Counted from the first letter of the stretch, positions 1 through 11,185 are shown. The stretch is DNA of 43,237 nucleotides from Hymenoscyphus infarciens (GCA_001414345.1 LLCB01000407.1:1-43237); one strand, 5' to 3'. Translations and numbers: made by a program. The notes: a model not told the origin generated them from the letters alone.

Positions 1-330
1 TAATATTATAAGAAGTTTTAAAAGTATATTTATAGTTATATACCTTATAAGTAGACTATCTACTAATAAAGTAATAGGTTTAAAAAGTAGATTTAATAAT
101 ATATATATTATTAATAGACTATCTATTCATTTAATAAGAAGTTTTAAAAGTATATTAATAGTTAAAGACTTTATTAGTAGACTATTTACTAATAAAGTAA
201 GAGGTTTTAAAAGTATATATAAATTTAAATATATTTTTTTAATAGACTATTTACTAGTAAAATAAGCGGTTTTTAGAGTATATTTATATTTTTATATCTT
301 ATTAGTAGACTATCTACTAACAAAGTTAGA
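1..330. repeat. AT-rich minisatellite, about 63-bp period
   Basis: The core TAGACTAT recurs at 52, 115, 178, 243 and 306 (spacings 63, 63, 65, 63). Between cores there is a conserved GTTTTAAAAGTATAT-type segment. About five degenerate copies; the array runs off the left window edge. The block is almost free of CpA and TpG, as expected of RIP-decayed DNA. Confidence 0.8.
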
Positions 331-590
331 AGAATAAATAATAATCTTTAAAATATTACTTAATATTATATTAATATTTATATTTAATAAACTAGTAACT
401 AGAAATAAATAAATAATTTTTACGTTCTTATAAAGTATATAATATTTTAGAAATTAAACTTCTATTATAGTTTTCTAGTATTAGGTTATAATAACTTAGC
501 GTATCTATAAAGATTATATTAGTATCTATATAATAAGATATAATAATAAAATAACTAGCTAAACTAGCTTAGAGGCTCCTTACTATCTAC
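331..590. other. RIP-like AT-rich sequence without a gene
   Basis: Strongly AT-rich, rich in TpA and stop codons in all frames. I see no coding remnant. It is the right edge of an AT-rich block that extends beyond the window, and GC content rises abruptly after about 560-600. Confidence 0.6.
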
Positions 591-602
591 TTAGCTAGGG
601 GT

Positions 603-718
603 CCGAGTTCCGACTTAGACACGTAATAGCTGTACCGTCATAGTACAGGTGTCGTACTACCCAAGTTAGGGCGAGGTCGTAACGCTATGACCTCGCCCTA
701 GTCCGGGTCGGAGCTCGG
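603..718. repeat. GC-rich inverted repeat with three stems
   Basis: An outer pair, 603-620 against 701-718, matches over 18 bp with four differences, all C/T transitions. It encloses two perfect hairpins: CTGTAC (630-635) with GTACAG (643-648), and TAGGGCGAGGTC (667-678) with GACCTCGCCCTA (689-700). The structure sits exactly at the AT-rich/gene-rich boundary. It could be a transposon terminus or MITE relic, or a structured RNA; the sequence does not decide. Confidence 0.6.
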
Positions 719-1235
719 TTCAATCGGCATGCCCGTGGTGGCAAAAGTTCAAGTTCACGAAACGCCCAAAAAAAATTGAAAAAAATTGAAACTCTCCCAA
801 AACGAATAGGGAAAATTGCAAAAAAGAGGCAATCCGTTGCGAATAGAAACCCCGACTAACTCGTCCATATTTCAGGAGTGGTTTATCTCGCAAATTTTCA
901 CCAGTGGGTAGCTCAATCCCGCAGGATGTACTTTTATGAACCCGTTTTCTGTTTTTTGCTGAGAGGAAAATGCTTATTTGTTGTTATGGAGTTTCGAAAA
1001 GTGGGGCGCGGGTGGGAATTCACTTAGGGCTTGAGGGTTGGGCTTAAGGCGGCCTTGTTTTTTTCTTTGAGGGGGTGGGTGTTAGCGTGGCTGCTTTTAT
1101 ATTTAGCAATAGCTAGGCTAGCTTGAGTACACAGCGCCTTTTTGGGTTAGAGTAAAGCGATCTGCTCTTGAGCTCCGACTCTCGCCCCGCCCCCAAAAGG
1201 TCCATTCACATCACGAATACGAGTAAAAGATCACT
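719..1235. other. Intergenic, upstream of the zinc-finger gene
   Basis: No open frame of substance. It holds an A-rich stretch (about 767-792, repeated AAAAAAATTGA units) and, near 1090-1110, a weak TATATTTA element that may belong to the downstream promoter. Nothing else recognised. Confidence 0.4.
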
Positions 1236-1940
1236 ATGTCGAAGGGCAATAGAGGCAAGGCAGCAACTCGACAGGTAGGTAACTTCATACCCTTGTTTCT
1301 CCGTTCGCGTGAGAAAGCTAACCTGAATTTATAGTCTTCTGCTTTTCGCCCTCATTCGCACCGATGGGGGCGTGAAGGTGGTTGGGTTTGCAATAAGTGC
1401 GGCGGGAATAATTGGCTTGATAACAAGTTCTGCGATTGTGCTTTGCCAGGCAAAGGCATGCGTTGCGGTTGGAGCAAAGCAAAGTCAAGACAAATGCCTC
1501 CAACGGGTCGTCCTTTGAAGACAGTATTGGCCGAGGAGGGATTGCAAGAGAGACCTGAGTTGCGTTTGGAGAAAGAGCCGCGAAGGGAAGAAGAGGAGAG
1601 AAATCCACCTGAGCCACGCGACAACGCGACACCGAAGATGGCTTGCGTCGAGATGGAAAAGCCAAGATCCGACAGTGCCGAAACGGTGTTGGATACCACT
1701 CGACTAGCCCTTGATCTTGCGGAGGATGAAAAGCGGAAGGTTCAGGCTGTGGAGTATCTAAAATGGAAGCTGAACAAGTCGATTGAGAAGGAAAGAGTAT
1801 TAGAAGGATATCTCGCTCATCAGTACCTCGCCACCAATGCCTATCGCGAACTACAGGACCGCGAGCTGACAACTGATGATGTTTCGATGCTGCTTCAGAA
1901 GAAGGAATCCGAGAAGACTGGCGTTGAAGGGGATAATTGA
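1236..1940 (+). CDS. Small RanBP2-like zinc-finger protein, one intron
   Basis: Exons 1236-1274 and 1335-1940 give 214 aa. The 60-nt intron has GTAGGT, a GCTAAC branch point and TTTATAG, and the frame runs straight across it. Residues about 27-60 hold W-x-C-x2-C-x10-C-x-C, with GGNN after the second Cys and a further Cys-Gly-Trp about nine residues on. This resembles the RanBP2/ZRANB zinc ribbon (W-x-C-x2-4-C-x3-N-x6-C-x2-C), although the last pair is C-x-C. Such fingers bind RNA or ubiquitin in other proteins, but the function here is unknown. The rest is highly charged and probably helical (a Glu/Arg-rich stretch, then a predicted coiled coil at about residues 140-200). The start is the first ATG and gives the short basic N-terminus MSKGNRGK. 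It is the first gene inside the gene-rich island. Confidence 0.7.
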
Positions 1941-3139
1941 CGACGTTGAATCCTTGGGACAAGCGACACTGGAACGTCTCTCGACCAACATCCCTTGACA
2001 TAATCCAACTTTGCACGACATTTAAGAATCTGCACGTTCGCCTTGTGATACATAATTCTTCGGAATTTGTTCATTTCGTTTGAAACGATGACTTGCAGCT
2101 ACAAACGGGCCCTTGCATCTGCCTCCGAAAAGCCCTTTCCCGATTCTATGCACAGCTCACCTGTCGTGTCCTGCAAAGCCATTGCACCACATATCGTGTG
2201 ACGAAGGATGGGTGTTGAAATACTCGAGATTCAGCACGTCTTGTTTACTTCTTACAATTAGTACTGCAGCCTTCCTGAGTTCGGTCAGGTAGCCGAGTCT
2301 GGCAGCACAGTGTCTTACTTTCGATTACTTCGCACGAGATGAATCAAGTAATATCCTTGTCATTCTTTGAGGTGTGGCGTCGCAAATCGTTTTCTTTTTC
2401 CGTTTAAAGGCTGCCATGTTAACTGACAGCACGTGTGTCAACGGCGAGAGTTATATGAGGCTGATAGGATGACCATTTCCAGACGGCACTACAAATCAAA
2501 ACCTGCTTTATTATAAGATTTCCATTTCTGTATAAATCACTTTTTCCTTCTCGTTCATTTCAACTTTTCGCCTAATAATCAAGCCTAGATTGCTGCTAAA
2601 ACGAGCTCCCTCGGTGTTTTGCAGACCATCAATCGAGTCTTATGTTACCTGAAGTCAGGCCATTGAAATGTAAGTTTTCGGAAGCCTGCTAGAACAGTTT
2701 CAAGTACCTTCAAATGGGGGAAGAATGCTGTTCGTCGGGTCTAGTTTCCACCACAAGTCGCACCGCATGTTGTGCAAGTGCCCTAGGATATCTTAACTTT
2801 GCACCTAGCAGCGTTTGAACTCGACATTCTCTGCTTTTCTGAACGACTCTTTGCTCGCCAAGAGAGAGCTATAGTTCAGTCATCTTCGAGATACTCTATG
2901 TTTCTCTGCAGTCTCTCGGTAAGGAACATATACTGACACATATACTGACCATGTGGGTAGCTGGAATGACGCTTAGTTGGTGGGCACATCGTACAAACGC
3001 AATTATGAGTAAGCGATGAGTTCTTACTATTGAACTACATATACCCCGGTTCTCCATCAGGTAAAAGTTTTTGAACCATCGCTGATCTTTTCCCTCTCCT
3101 CTTTTTCTTTGAGCCAAGTACTCAGATTCAATCATTATC
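1941..3139. other. Intergenic region
   Basis: No credible coding sequence on either strand; short frames show no recognisable protein. A small direct repeat of ACATATACTGAC occurs near 2927-2952. The region presumably holds the 3' UTR of the zinc-finger gene and the promoter of the secreted-protein gene. Confidence 0.4.
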
Positions 3140-4283
3140 ATGGGTCTCAATTCATTTGTCATTTTCGTTTCGCTAGCATTCAGGTGTGTCCCACCTCCAA
3201 CATCATCTTATCTTGCTAACATCAAATATTAGCAGTCCCATTGCAGCAGCCATTCTGCCAAATGGAGAATGCGGATGTACGAAGACCGTATTCCAGACTG
3301 TCACGGAAACTGCAACCAAGGTTCTCTGCGAAACTTCAAGCAGAAGCATTACAACAACTTCTACCTCCCCTCCTTCGACTTGGACCTCAACGACTTCGGA
3401 GATTACCACCATCTTTGCAACTTCAACCGTCACCGAAACCTTTACTCTGAATCAGTCCACGTTAACGGCAACTATTGAGCCATTTACTTCTCAACAATCC
3501 CAATCCGCATCCAGCGGAGCACCGGTTCCTACGAGTCTCCCAAGCGGAATCTCTGAAAGTCAAGAACCGGTCCACTCTTCAACTACTATTCCCCCAACCA
3601 TCACCATCACCACGACCACAACGATTTCTCCCACACCACCTTACGCAAACTCCACTACCTCAATGCCAACCAGTCAAAGAAATGGTACAGCAGTCTCGCG
3701 AGGAGGAGGATCTTTGAGCACAATCACCAGAACTGGGGCTTTCTATTCAAGTTATTCATTTTCTCGCACCATACCGGGAACTGGGCTCTCCTCGATGTCT
3801 ACTTTTCAAACCTCCATTTCATGTCATATGCACAACCCCTATCTGTCTCATTCTTCTTTCTCAATTACGACGCACTCTTCGTCGACGGCTGTGCTGGCAA
3901 CTTCGGGTCAAACCACAAGCTCTCTGACTACTTCTGCAAACACGACAACTAGTTTGGCCCCGATGTCATTGGGGGTTTCAACCTCTCGCATTCCATACAC
4001 TTCCAACCCTTTGCCTTCGTCGACAGTTGTAGAGCTTAATCCCGCAGTGAACTCAACAACGTCGAGAAGCTCAGCAGCATATTCTTCGAGCTCAATGACA
4101 ACCACATCCACACCATCCTCAGAATCAAGAACACCAGCAGTGTATGCCACAACTCTCGCTACCAAAGAGCCTTCAGAACCCGAACATTCCGGCTACGGCT
4201 ACAAGATCAACAAGAGACATCGCGGCGGAGGCGAGAATTCCGAAGAAGGAGAAGGTTACTGGGGTAACGCTAAACGCATTTGA
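3140..4283 (+). CDS. Secreted Ser/Thr-rich protein, one intron
   Basis: Exon 1 is 3140-3183. The intron starts GTGTGT, has a GCTAAC branch point and ends in a tandem acceptor TAGCAG. Exon 2 begins at 3233 (364 aa) or 3236 (one Ser fewer). The upstream exon supplies a classic signal peptide: MGLNS, then a hydrophobic core, ending near the Ala-rich PIAAA. The mature start carries Cys-Gly-Cys and one more Cys (about residues 27-45). A long Ser/Thr/Pro domain typical of heavily O-mannosylated fungal wall or secreted proteins follows (about 50-330). There is no hydrophobic C-terminal GPI signal. The tail is instead charged and Gly/Glu-rich, with Lys-Arg pairs at about 342-343 and 362-363 that resemble kexin sites. 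Specific function unknown; cell-surface or effector-like roles are possible but not shown. Confidence 0.75.
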
Positions 4284-5299
4284 TCACTAAGAGTGTTCTT
4301 GTTCCTTTTTTTTACTGTTTCTTTGATACGGATGTCATGTTGGAATGAAACAAAAAATGCTGAATGGTTGAAAGTATCCTTTTTTTTTTTTTTTGGAGAA
4401 CCCCGGAGGTCATGTCAACATAAATATTCCTCCTTTGTATGTTGTCATGCTTCCTGTATGAAATTTTTCTTCCAATACTGTATGGGGTCAGTATTTTTGG
4501 TTATACTTTTTGGGTTTCATGCTGACTTATGCCTTTTTCCCCCGTATATTTCATACATAGTATCTTCAGTTCTTCTTCAAAGTACATATATACATGGCGA
4601 TAGACGTGCTGAACGACGTGTACGCTGCATTATTTTACTGCGTGACTTGTGCTCCACGGCTTTTATAATTAATATGTCATGTCGAAAGGTGATTCAACTC
4701 CCAGTTCTCGCCCCCAAATTTTCCTCCACTTTTATATGCATTTCATCCCAAACACCTGCTGCCATCTCCACTCTCTCGCAACTACGCACAACTGAGAGTA
4801 TGCTGTTTTAATTCTCGGGTGAAAGAGTTGCGACAGTATCAACGCGCTGGACAATATATAGCAAACCCCCAGCGGACATCATGCTGAGCTCAGATTGGAT
4901 ACCGTTCAGGGTGAGAAGGAAGAGAAACAAGAGCAAATGTGAAAACCTGTCAACTTCACCATCCGCCTAAACTGTTGATAATGAAGTGACAAAATAGAAT
5001 CCTAGCGGCGATTCTTAACCTGAATCCACCACGGACGATCTCATCGCGGCCTCGAAATGGCCTCGAAAAATCCCAAGGCGACCTTTGGAGAAGCATTTTC
5101 TGCAACCAGTGCATCTGACCGAAGTTGATCGGGTCTCTATCAAAGCAAAGGTGAGAGCACTTTATGGAACACTGAAGCCTTGGCAAACACGGTTTTTGAC
5201 ACTCTTGCACGGAGAGTGAGTACCCAGCTTCTCTGGGTAAATTTCTTCTTTGGGTAAAGCCTAAGAACTGAGATACTCCCCGTTCCCAGAATTTCTAGC
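4284..5299. other. Intergenic region
   Basis: A poly-T run lies near 4379-4394. The remaining reading frames are AT-biased and lack recognisable protein similarity. It presumably contains the 3' UTR of the secreted-protein gene. No gene supported. Confidence 0.4.
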
Positions 5300-7094
5300 A
5301 TGTTCCTTGAGACTCTTGATCATTCTACTCCGCAAACATTATCAAAGAAGTATACTAACTCGGAGATTCTTTAGATCTAATTCTCAACTTAGGTGTGGCC
5401 TGATCAAGGTCGACGTTATTGATGGACACGAGGCTTGGGATTGTTGAAACCTCACAGGTTGCCCACTTTGAAGCCCTATCATATTCCTGGGGATACCCGA
5501 AACCCGTCTACGCGATGATTTGTCACAGTGGGCATCCCAAAAGAATTGGCTACAATTTTGCAATATCTTAGACGGCCTTCAGCAGACAGACATCTTTGGG
5601 TTGACGCAATATATATCAACTAAAATGATCTAACGGAGAAGGCTCACCAAGTCAGGAATAGGCTACGCTTTTCCGAAAAAGCAAAATCCGTAATCGCATG
5701 ACTTGGCCCAAATTATCCTTCATCTGGAAGGCTTTTGGATGCTCTCCAATCGGGGAACGACCCAAAATATATAATTGACCTTCGAAATCTCGATTCGAAT
5801 GATAGAGAAGTTGCCTGTGACATTAGGATTACTCTCAACATGCATCTTCAGAGTGCTTAGTTCGTTCGAACGTGGGTCAGGCAAGAGGTCTTCGCGTCCA
5901 AGAAACTCAATCTTCAGTTCCGACAGTATCGGCTGGACTTTGAGAAATTTCTTATTGGAGTATTTCGCTTACGTCGGGTATTTCGTGACTATCGTATTAC
6001 ACCCCCATGCACACAGGAGGTATATCAGAGCGAATGCCAGCACTGTGGAACTGATCGACACAATTTCAGGTTCCAAGGGGAATGTATCTCTGACTATCTC
6101 ACTGGAGAAAAACTCTCCGATGGGTACCCTCTTCAAAGTTTCGGATGAGAGAGATATAATATACGGCGCTTTAGGTCTCTTGATAAGTCTCTCTGTCAGA
6201 CTTTTTGCTCAACTACCCACAAGTTTGGAAACGTTGGCTGCGGGACCCTCGTCGATTACAGCAAGACTGTTCCTAAAGTCTAAGAGGGCGTTACGAAATT
6301 TCTTTAATATGAGTGGGAGGTTGGAGGTTCTTGATGTTTTTAGGGACAGGTGATATTTAGAATCCAACAAAATGCCTTCTTGGGGAACCGAGGGGGATTA
6401 GGAAGGGCTGAATTCCATCCGCTTCCACCCTTTTGACACCATTCGCATGTCCCACAACAGCTTTACACCGAGAAGGGAAAAGTGAATTTGAAAGGCATAC
6501 GGGTAGATAAACATCTAACGTCACTTGGTATGAGTAAAGAGATATCCCACCCTAGGGACCGCTTCCAACCTAAATATCAAAAACCAGTTACACTTCAAGA
6601 AATAATGCAAGGACCGAAACGACAAGAAAATACTTCTGATGGGGCGATAAAAGAAGTATAAAATCCCCCCTTATGCAGTGATATTCACTCACGTCCTAGA
6701 AACGGACGATTCCTTCAAGTTAAAAAACTTCCCCATCAAATCAGATGTGTTAGATCCAGATTTCGTGGTTTTCCTGGCCGAAAGTACCTACATTTTGGCA
6801 TACATCGAAGACCCTTCCGGCAAGTCTTCTTTTGGTCTTGAAGCACTACATTTCATGGTTCCTGGTATAGCATCACTTGACGATGTTGCTGTATCTCTCA
6901 ACGGCAGTAAATGCTTGCATCTTCTTCGGCCATTGATTGGCACTGCGACAGAATACAAATACCTTGGACTTATTACTGGCATCGCGTGTGGCAAAAAAAC
7001 CACCGAGAAATACACTTCTAGACCAAACACCCCCGCCAAGGTAATTTTTAAGGGGGGAAGTTTTCATACAAGAGAAACTTTCGTCCTTGTTTGA
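5300..7094 (+). pseudogene. HET-domain (heterokaryon incompatibility) pseudogene
   Basis: Fragments of a HET protein appear in order on the plus strand. They include a CGLIKVDV-like lead-in (about 5390), FEALSYSWG (5467-5493), LWVDAIYIN (from 5594), WVRQEVFAS (5873-5899), ERDIIYGALGL (6147-6179), VDYSKTV (6251-6271), LKGIRVD (6488-6508) and a C-terminal DDVAVSLNG...LLRPL...YLGLITG block (about 6878-6980). HET proteins trigger cell death when genetically different hyphae fuse. This copy is broken. Frameshifts lie near 5460 and 5564 and around 6140-6240. In-frame stops lie at 5621 (TAA where families have CAA, Gln), 5699 (TGA for Trp) and 5858 (TAG for Trp). All three stops are C-to-T or G-to-A changes, as RIP makes. 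The start at 5300 is tentative. The last part, 6678-7094, is still open (138 codons) but lacks the catalytic-type N-terminus. Confidence 0.85.
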
Positions 7095-8712
7095 ACTGAG
7101 GTGGACTAAGAGATCGCGTTTAGTTAAAGGTTTTTATGTCATCGAGAGATTTCATTGGTGTGCATTATTTGAGGTTAACATAACACTTCAAGTTTTAGAC
7201 ACTCACAGCGCTTACTTGATCACCTTACTTCAGAGGTGCGATTGAGCAGGATTAAAGTGTATATAACTCATCGAATTTCTTTAATAGAAATACTAATGCG
7301 TCAAGTTCTATTTAGTGAACGGTATCTAAGGATTCTTGCGGAAGTGAAAAAAGGCACGGCTCGCTTCCCCCTTGCTAAATATCCCCTCCCCCTCCAGGTT
7401 ATCCTTCGGCATCTGGATTAACAATTCAATCATGAACTAGGCAGTCATAAAAGAATAGATGTCAACGGAATGAGACGGAGACTACCTCAAACTCCAGAGT
7501 AGTAGCAAAACTTACTTGAGGCCGAGAAGTATTAGCAAGGACATATTGACAACATCGTTTTTCATCTTTCATTTTTTAGTAGAATAAACAATCTATCTAG
7601 TACATATATCTCAGCCCAAAAACTCGTCAACCAACTTCCATAACTCTCACAGAGGCACCATCATTTCTCAATCCTACTAGTAGTCGTCAAGAAATAAAAT
7701 AATTGACTTCCTCATGTCGCAAAAAAATAAACCAGTAGACTTCGATCCCGAGATTCCATCGCACATTCACCAAGCTTATCACCATCACCTCCATATCACT
7801 CACCCCCTCGAAAATCCGCTTCATAACTTGTGATTCCAATTCCCAACATCTCGTCCAGGCACCGCTCGAGATAAAGGCTACCTTCTAATCCCTTAAGTCC
7901 CCCTCCTCTCCAGAAATCATGGATCAACACTACCAAACGCCTACTCAAAATACCTTCATTGAATCCAAGTGCCCGGGAGTTAAGTAGCCAATCTTTAGCT
8001 AAAGAAATCTCACAATCCTCAGAACCACACCCCTCTCCAAAATCAAGGTTCCATCGAAACTCGACTCCGGAAACTACCTAGGTAGAGGAGGTGAGTTTCT
8101 TTCTTCCTCTTAGTAGAGAAGGGTGTCGTGATAAACACTCAGCCCCATCGTATTGGCTTTTGATACTCGTTTATTTGAAGGTAGCTTTGAACCGACTTCG
8201 AGAAAGCGTTAATGTGGGGGTGGGGAGGCGTAGAAAGGGAGGAGCGATGGAGACCCAACCTTTATAAGAGAGCCAACCCTAGTCTCCCCAAAAACATACC
8301 CTCAGCAAGAGCCAACTAAAAGAAAAAACCAGAGAGGATAAATTTCCTTTCCACCAGATGTCTACCTATGGAGAAACGTTATACCATCGATAGGTGACCT
8401 ACCAATAGCCCTTGACCCTATTTCCAGCTCACCTACCGATACGATATCCAGACTCCTACAATATCCCTAGGTCACCTGGCATAATAATAGCGATCTCTTT
8501 GCGATTTACCCATAATAGCACTGATGTCTCCTAGGTAACCAAGAAAGAGTCGCGTCTCCCATAAATCCTCACTTAACTCCCGTACTCTCAAATAGCCGTC
8601 CATCTAGCGCCCAAATACCCCCAAACCAGCGGGAAGATCAAAATCTTACTATTGGAGTTCTTTTCAGATTCCAATCTTCAAACCTGGAAACACGTCGCAC
8701 AAAATATCACTG

Positions 8713-8752
8713 ATTTATCGTTAATTTATCGGTAATTTATCGGTAATTTATC
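8713..8752. repeat. Tandem 11-bp repeat, unit ATTTATCGGTA
   Basis: Three full units and a partial fourth; the first has T for G. Short intergenic array of no obvious function. Confidence 0.8.
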
Positions 8753-8872
8753 TACCTCCCCTTCTTCCTTCGAAACTTCAGGAGAGACGTTGCTGCTACA
8801 CTATTGAGGAGTTTCGAAAGAACCTTACCTCAATACCTCAACACCACAACTCCTCAACACCTCAACTCCTCA

Positions 8873-8896
8873 CCCCAACCCCAACCCCAACCCCAA
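8873..8896. repeat. CCCCAA hexamer array, four copies
   Basis: Four perfect CCCCAA units directly follow a CTCAA-rich pyrimidine stretch (8826-8872). It is not the TTAGGG telomere repeat of filamentous fungi, so I read it as simple sequence. Confidence 0.8.
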
Positions 8897-9364
8897 CACT
8901 CCCAAGACCCGCAGAAGATAGCAAAACCAGAAAACATAATCGTTCAAACTCCGAAGCTTTTGGGGGTGTGAGATATTTAACATATCCGAAGACTTGACCA
9001 CTACATATACCATCTCAAATTTCCTTCGCTTCTTTCGAAGCGTACTTACCTATCCCTGTCTTTGAGCTGCTTTCAATGGGGTGGAGGCCTGTGATTGCAG
9101 ATATGTTCTTGTCGTGGGGTGGGGCAACGAGAGGTTGAGGCGTAGAAGAAGGAAGGAACGATGGGTAGCCGAATACCTACTTTTGACAAGAGACGACGAA
9201 ACTCGATGAAAGACAAGCAATTCCCGGGTAGGTCGGGTGTGCTACCAGATAGCCTCTCCATGTTGAACATCCAGCTTCTATACGCAAAACGTATTCAAAT
9301 CTAAAATCTCTTTCATTTCTTCTAATTTCTCATCTATATATCCTCGTCATCTAACCACCACCAC

Positions 9365-11185
9365 TTACTCCCTCTTCCCATCAACGCCATTGTAAAGCTC
9401 TGCGTCCGCAGTCCTATCAGCAATAGTCTGATTCCTATCAGCAATACCCTGATCAATATCCTCCCCCGCCTCCCTCTTACACCTGTCACACATGCAGAAC
9501 CCCCCTAAACTCCCCATAGCCCACTCCCTCCTCTCCTTAACCTTAAGATCAATATCCGTATAATGATTCAATATCTCTTCCCCTTTTTTGATCCCACCAG
9601 GTTTACCACCAATCCTCGATTTCCGAGCCCAGAACTTCATTCGTGCGCCCCATTCCCAAGAAACATTCGGGTCGCAATCATGATTTGCAAGACACCAAAG
9701 AGGATGGACAGCCGCAACTTCAGGATGTCCATTTCGAAGATTTACTCTTGCGGAAGCTGTTCCACGGAATTTAGCATACAGAGTGTTGATGATCCAGAGA
9801 TCGTATTGGTCGATTGAGGCGAAGACGTCGATATCCATTTTCTCTAACAAATGGAGAGGGCCTGAGATATTTCCCGAGAAGGAAAAGGGAAGAGTCCAAA
9901 TAGGAGGAGGTTCTGAAGCAGGGGATAGAGGAACAGCATTTACGGAACTAGGGAGGAAATCTCCCCATATGTATTTTACTTCTTTGAGATCCAACGGGTG
10001 GACTTCTTGGGTTTCTGACATGGCTAGAGCGCGGCCTAGAAGGAGGAGATATAGGGCGAAGGGCTTTTCTTTTGGATCGGGGTCTTTGGCTATGGTGTCG
10101 ATGTCTTTATCACAGACGGCGGGATGATATGATTCTTGTGCTCTCTCGAGGCAATCTGCATTGCAGAACATGATGTCGTCGCAGTCGGGACAAGCTACAA
10201 CCTCGCTGTCGATTGACAGTTCGGGAAGCTTGGAGCTACATGCATCGCAGAAGGAATCCTTTAGGACGTTGTTTGCAGCAAGGAGAGAAATTTCATGAAG
10301 AAGCTCTTCGCCAGGCGCTATGTCCTCCTTTGCGAACAAACCAAGCTGCTTGATGGTTGGCGTAGTTCCATAATTGTCGCTGTCCTTGTATGCCTCGAGA
10401 AGAATTGGCAATCCCGTTACGCGGACTTCGACCTTTGGTGCGCAAACCAACAATTCCTTGGTCAAAGTATCAAGAGACTCTTGCGAAAATCGATCTGGTT
10501 CATGCGTATTCCATGGGTATACCTCGCGACGAACGACCCCTTGATCTGGCAGGTCGCTGATGTCGACTTTTTCCACTTTCAACCTCCTCTTGGCCATGAG
10601 CAAGACATAATCCTTCCTCTGGTTCAAATCCTCGTCGTCCTTTGCAATGGACAATCCGCGCAGACAGAAGTCATACGCGCTTTTCAAACACCCACAAAGC
10701 AGTAAACCCAAGGCCAACCCACGATAACATTTTAACGAGGCCAGGCGCACAATATGCTGCGTCCTCTTTTCTTCCTTGGTTTCTGTTTCCGTAGATTCCT
10801 CTCCATTCGTGAGTCCCCCATTCACATGGATATCCGCATTCTGTACTTCGCTCGCTAACTCGTATTGATCCTTATAATTCCCCTTATATTTCAATATCGC
10901 AGGCACTTGCCATTCCTCGTCGACATCACCAGAATGACATTGCGACTGCAGCGCCTCGCGTGCTTGCTCGTGGTATTCGAAACTTTCATTCGCACATTCG
11001 TCGCAGAGGAGTAGCGCACGATAATAGTCGCCAGCTGCAAGGTCCGGATACCCCAAATCGCTGTAGACTTGGGCGCGCTGCAGGTAGGTAATCAGGTCGT
11101 AAGGTTCACGCTGAAGGGTGGTAGTGAGGGTGGCTCGCTTCTTGACTAGAAGAGGTGTGCAATCCTCCTCGCTGTTGTTGCGCAT
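9365..11185 (-). CDS. SET-domain protein with TPR-like N-terminus and MYND finger
   Basis: Single exon, 606 aa. The N-terminus (about 20-65 and 145-185) has TPR-like helices. Residues about 280-545 form a SET domain interrupted by a MYND zinc finger, the layout of the SMYD/Set5-6 class. The finger shows all expected ligands: C313, C316, C332, C335, C341, C345, H354 and C358. The SET core has LGLFAKEDIAPGEEL (281-295), NHDCDPN (501-507, the NHSCxPN-type motif) and GEEILNHY (535-542, with the conserved Tyr). A post-SET Cys cluster follows (C564, C566, C569). These enzymes transfer methyl groups from S-adenosylmethionine to lysines of histones or other proteins; the substrate here is unknown. 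A second ATG 11 nt upstream opens an overlapping out-of-frame uORF. It is the downstream member of a same-strand pair with the phosphatase gene. Confidence 0.88.
   Translation of the reverse strand: MRNNSEEDCTPLLVKKRATLTTTLQREPYDLITYLQRAQVYSDLGYPDLAAGDYYRALLLCDECANESFEYHEQAREALQSQCHSGDVDEEWQVPAILKYKGNYKDQYELASEVQNADIHVNGGLTNGEESTETETKEEKRTQHIVRLASLKCYRGLALGLLLCGCLKSAYDFCLRGLSIAKDDEDLNQRKDYVLLMAKRRLKVEKVDISDLPDQGVVRREVYPWNTHEPDRFSQESLDTLTKELLVCAPKVEVRVTGLPILLEAYKDSDNYGTTPTIKQLGLFAKEDIAPGEELLHEISLLAANNVLKDSFCDACSSKLPELSIDSEVVACPDCDDIMFCNADCLERAQESYHPAVCDKDIDTIAKDPDPKEKPFALYLLLLGRALAMSETQEVHPLDLKEVKYIWGDFLPSSVNAVPLSPASEPPPIWTLPFSFSGNISGPLHLLEKMDIDVFASIDQYDLWIINTLYAKFRGTASARVNLRNGHPEVAAVHPLWCLANHDCDPNVSWEWGARMKFWARKSRIGGKPGGIKKGEEILNHYTDIDLKVKERREWAMGSLGGFCMCDRCKREAGEDIDQGIADRNQTIADRTADAELYNGVDGKRE

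Larger units (their letters stand above)
7095..9364. other. Long intergenic region, perhaps decayed coding pieces
   Basis: No intact gene. At 7919-8200 there are exon-like pieces with plausible splice sites (for example GAG|GTGAGT near 8090 after KLDSGNYLGRGG, which loosely recalls a nucleotide-binding Gly loop), but stops and frame breaks prevent a model. Two low-complexity arrays lie at 8713-8752 and 8873-8896. The stretches around 8198-8245 and 9108-9165 resemble each other loosely (GGGGTGGGG...AGGCGTAGAA...GGA..GATGG). Confidence 0.35.

Noticed and set aside
4293..4811. 172-codon plus-strand frame after the secreted-protein gene
   Set aside because: AT-driven, Phe/Ser/Cys-rich, spans a poly-T run and shows no domain; most likely 3' UTR and spacer.
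7919..8230. Possible multi-exon gene or kinase-like fragment (KLDSGNYLGRGG near a GTGAGT donor)
   Set aside because: Stops and inconsistent frames; the Gly-rich string alone is too short to assign a family.
8391..8478. Inverted pair AGGTGACCTA / TAGGTCACCT as a regulatory hairpin
   Set aside because: 10-bp match with a long loop and no nearby intact gene; easily due to chance.
8873..8896. Telomere-like CCCCAA repeat
   Set aside because: Only four copies, internal to the gene island, and not the TTAGGG repeat used by filamentous ascomycetes.
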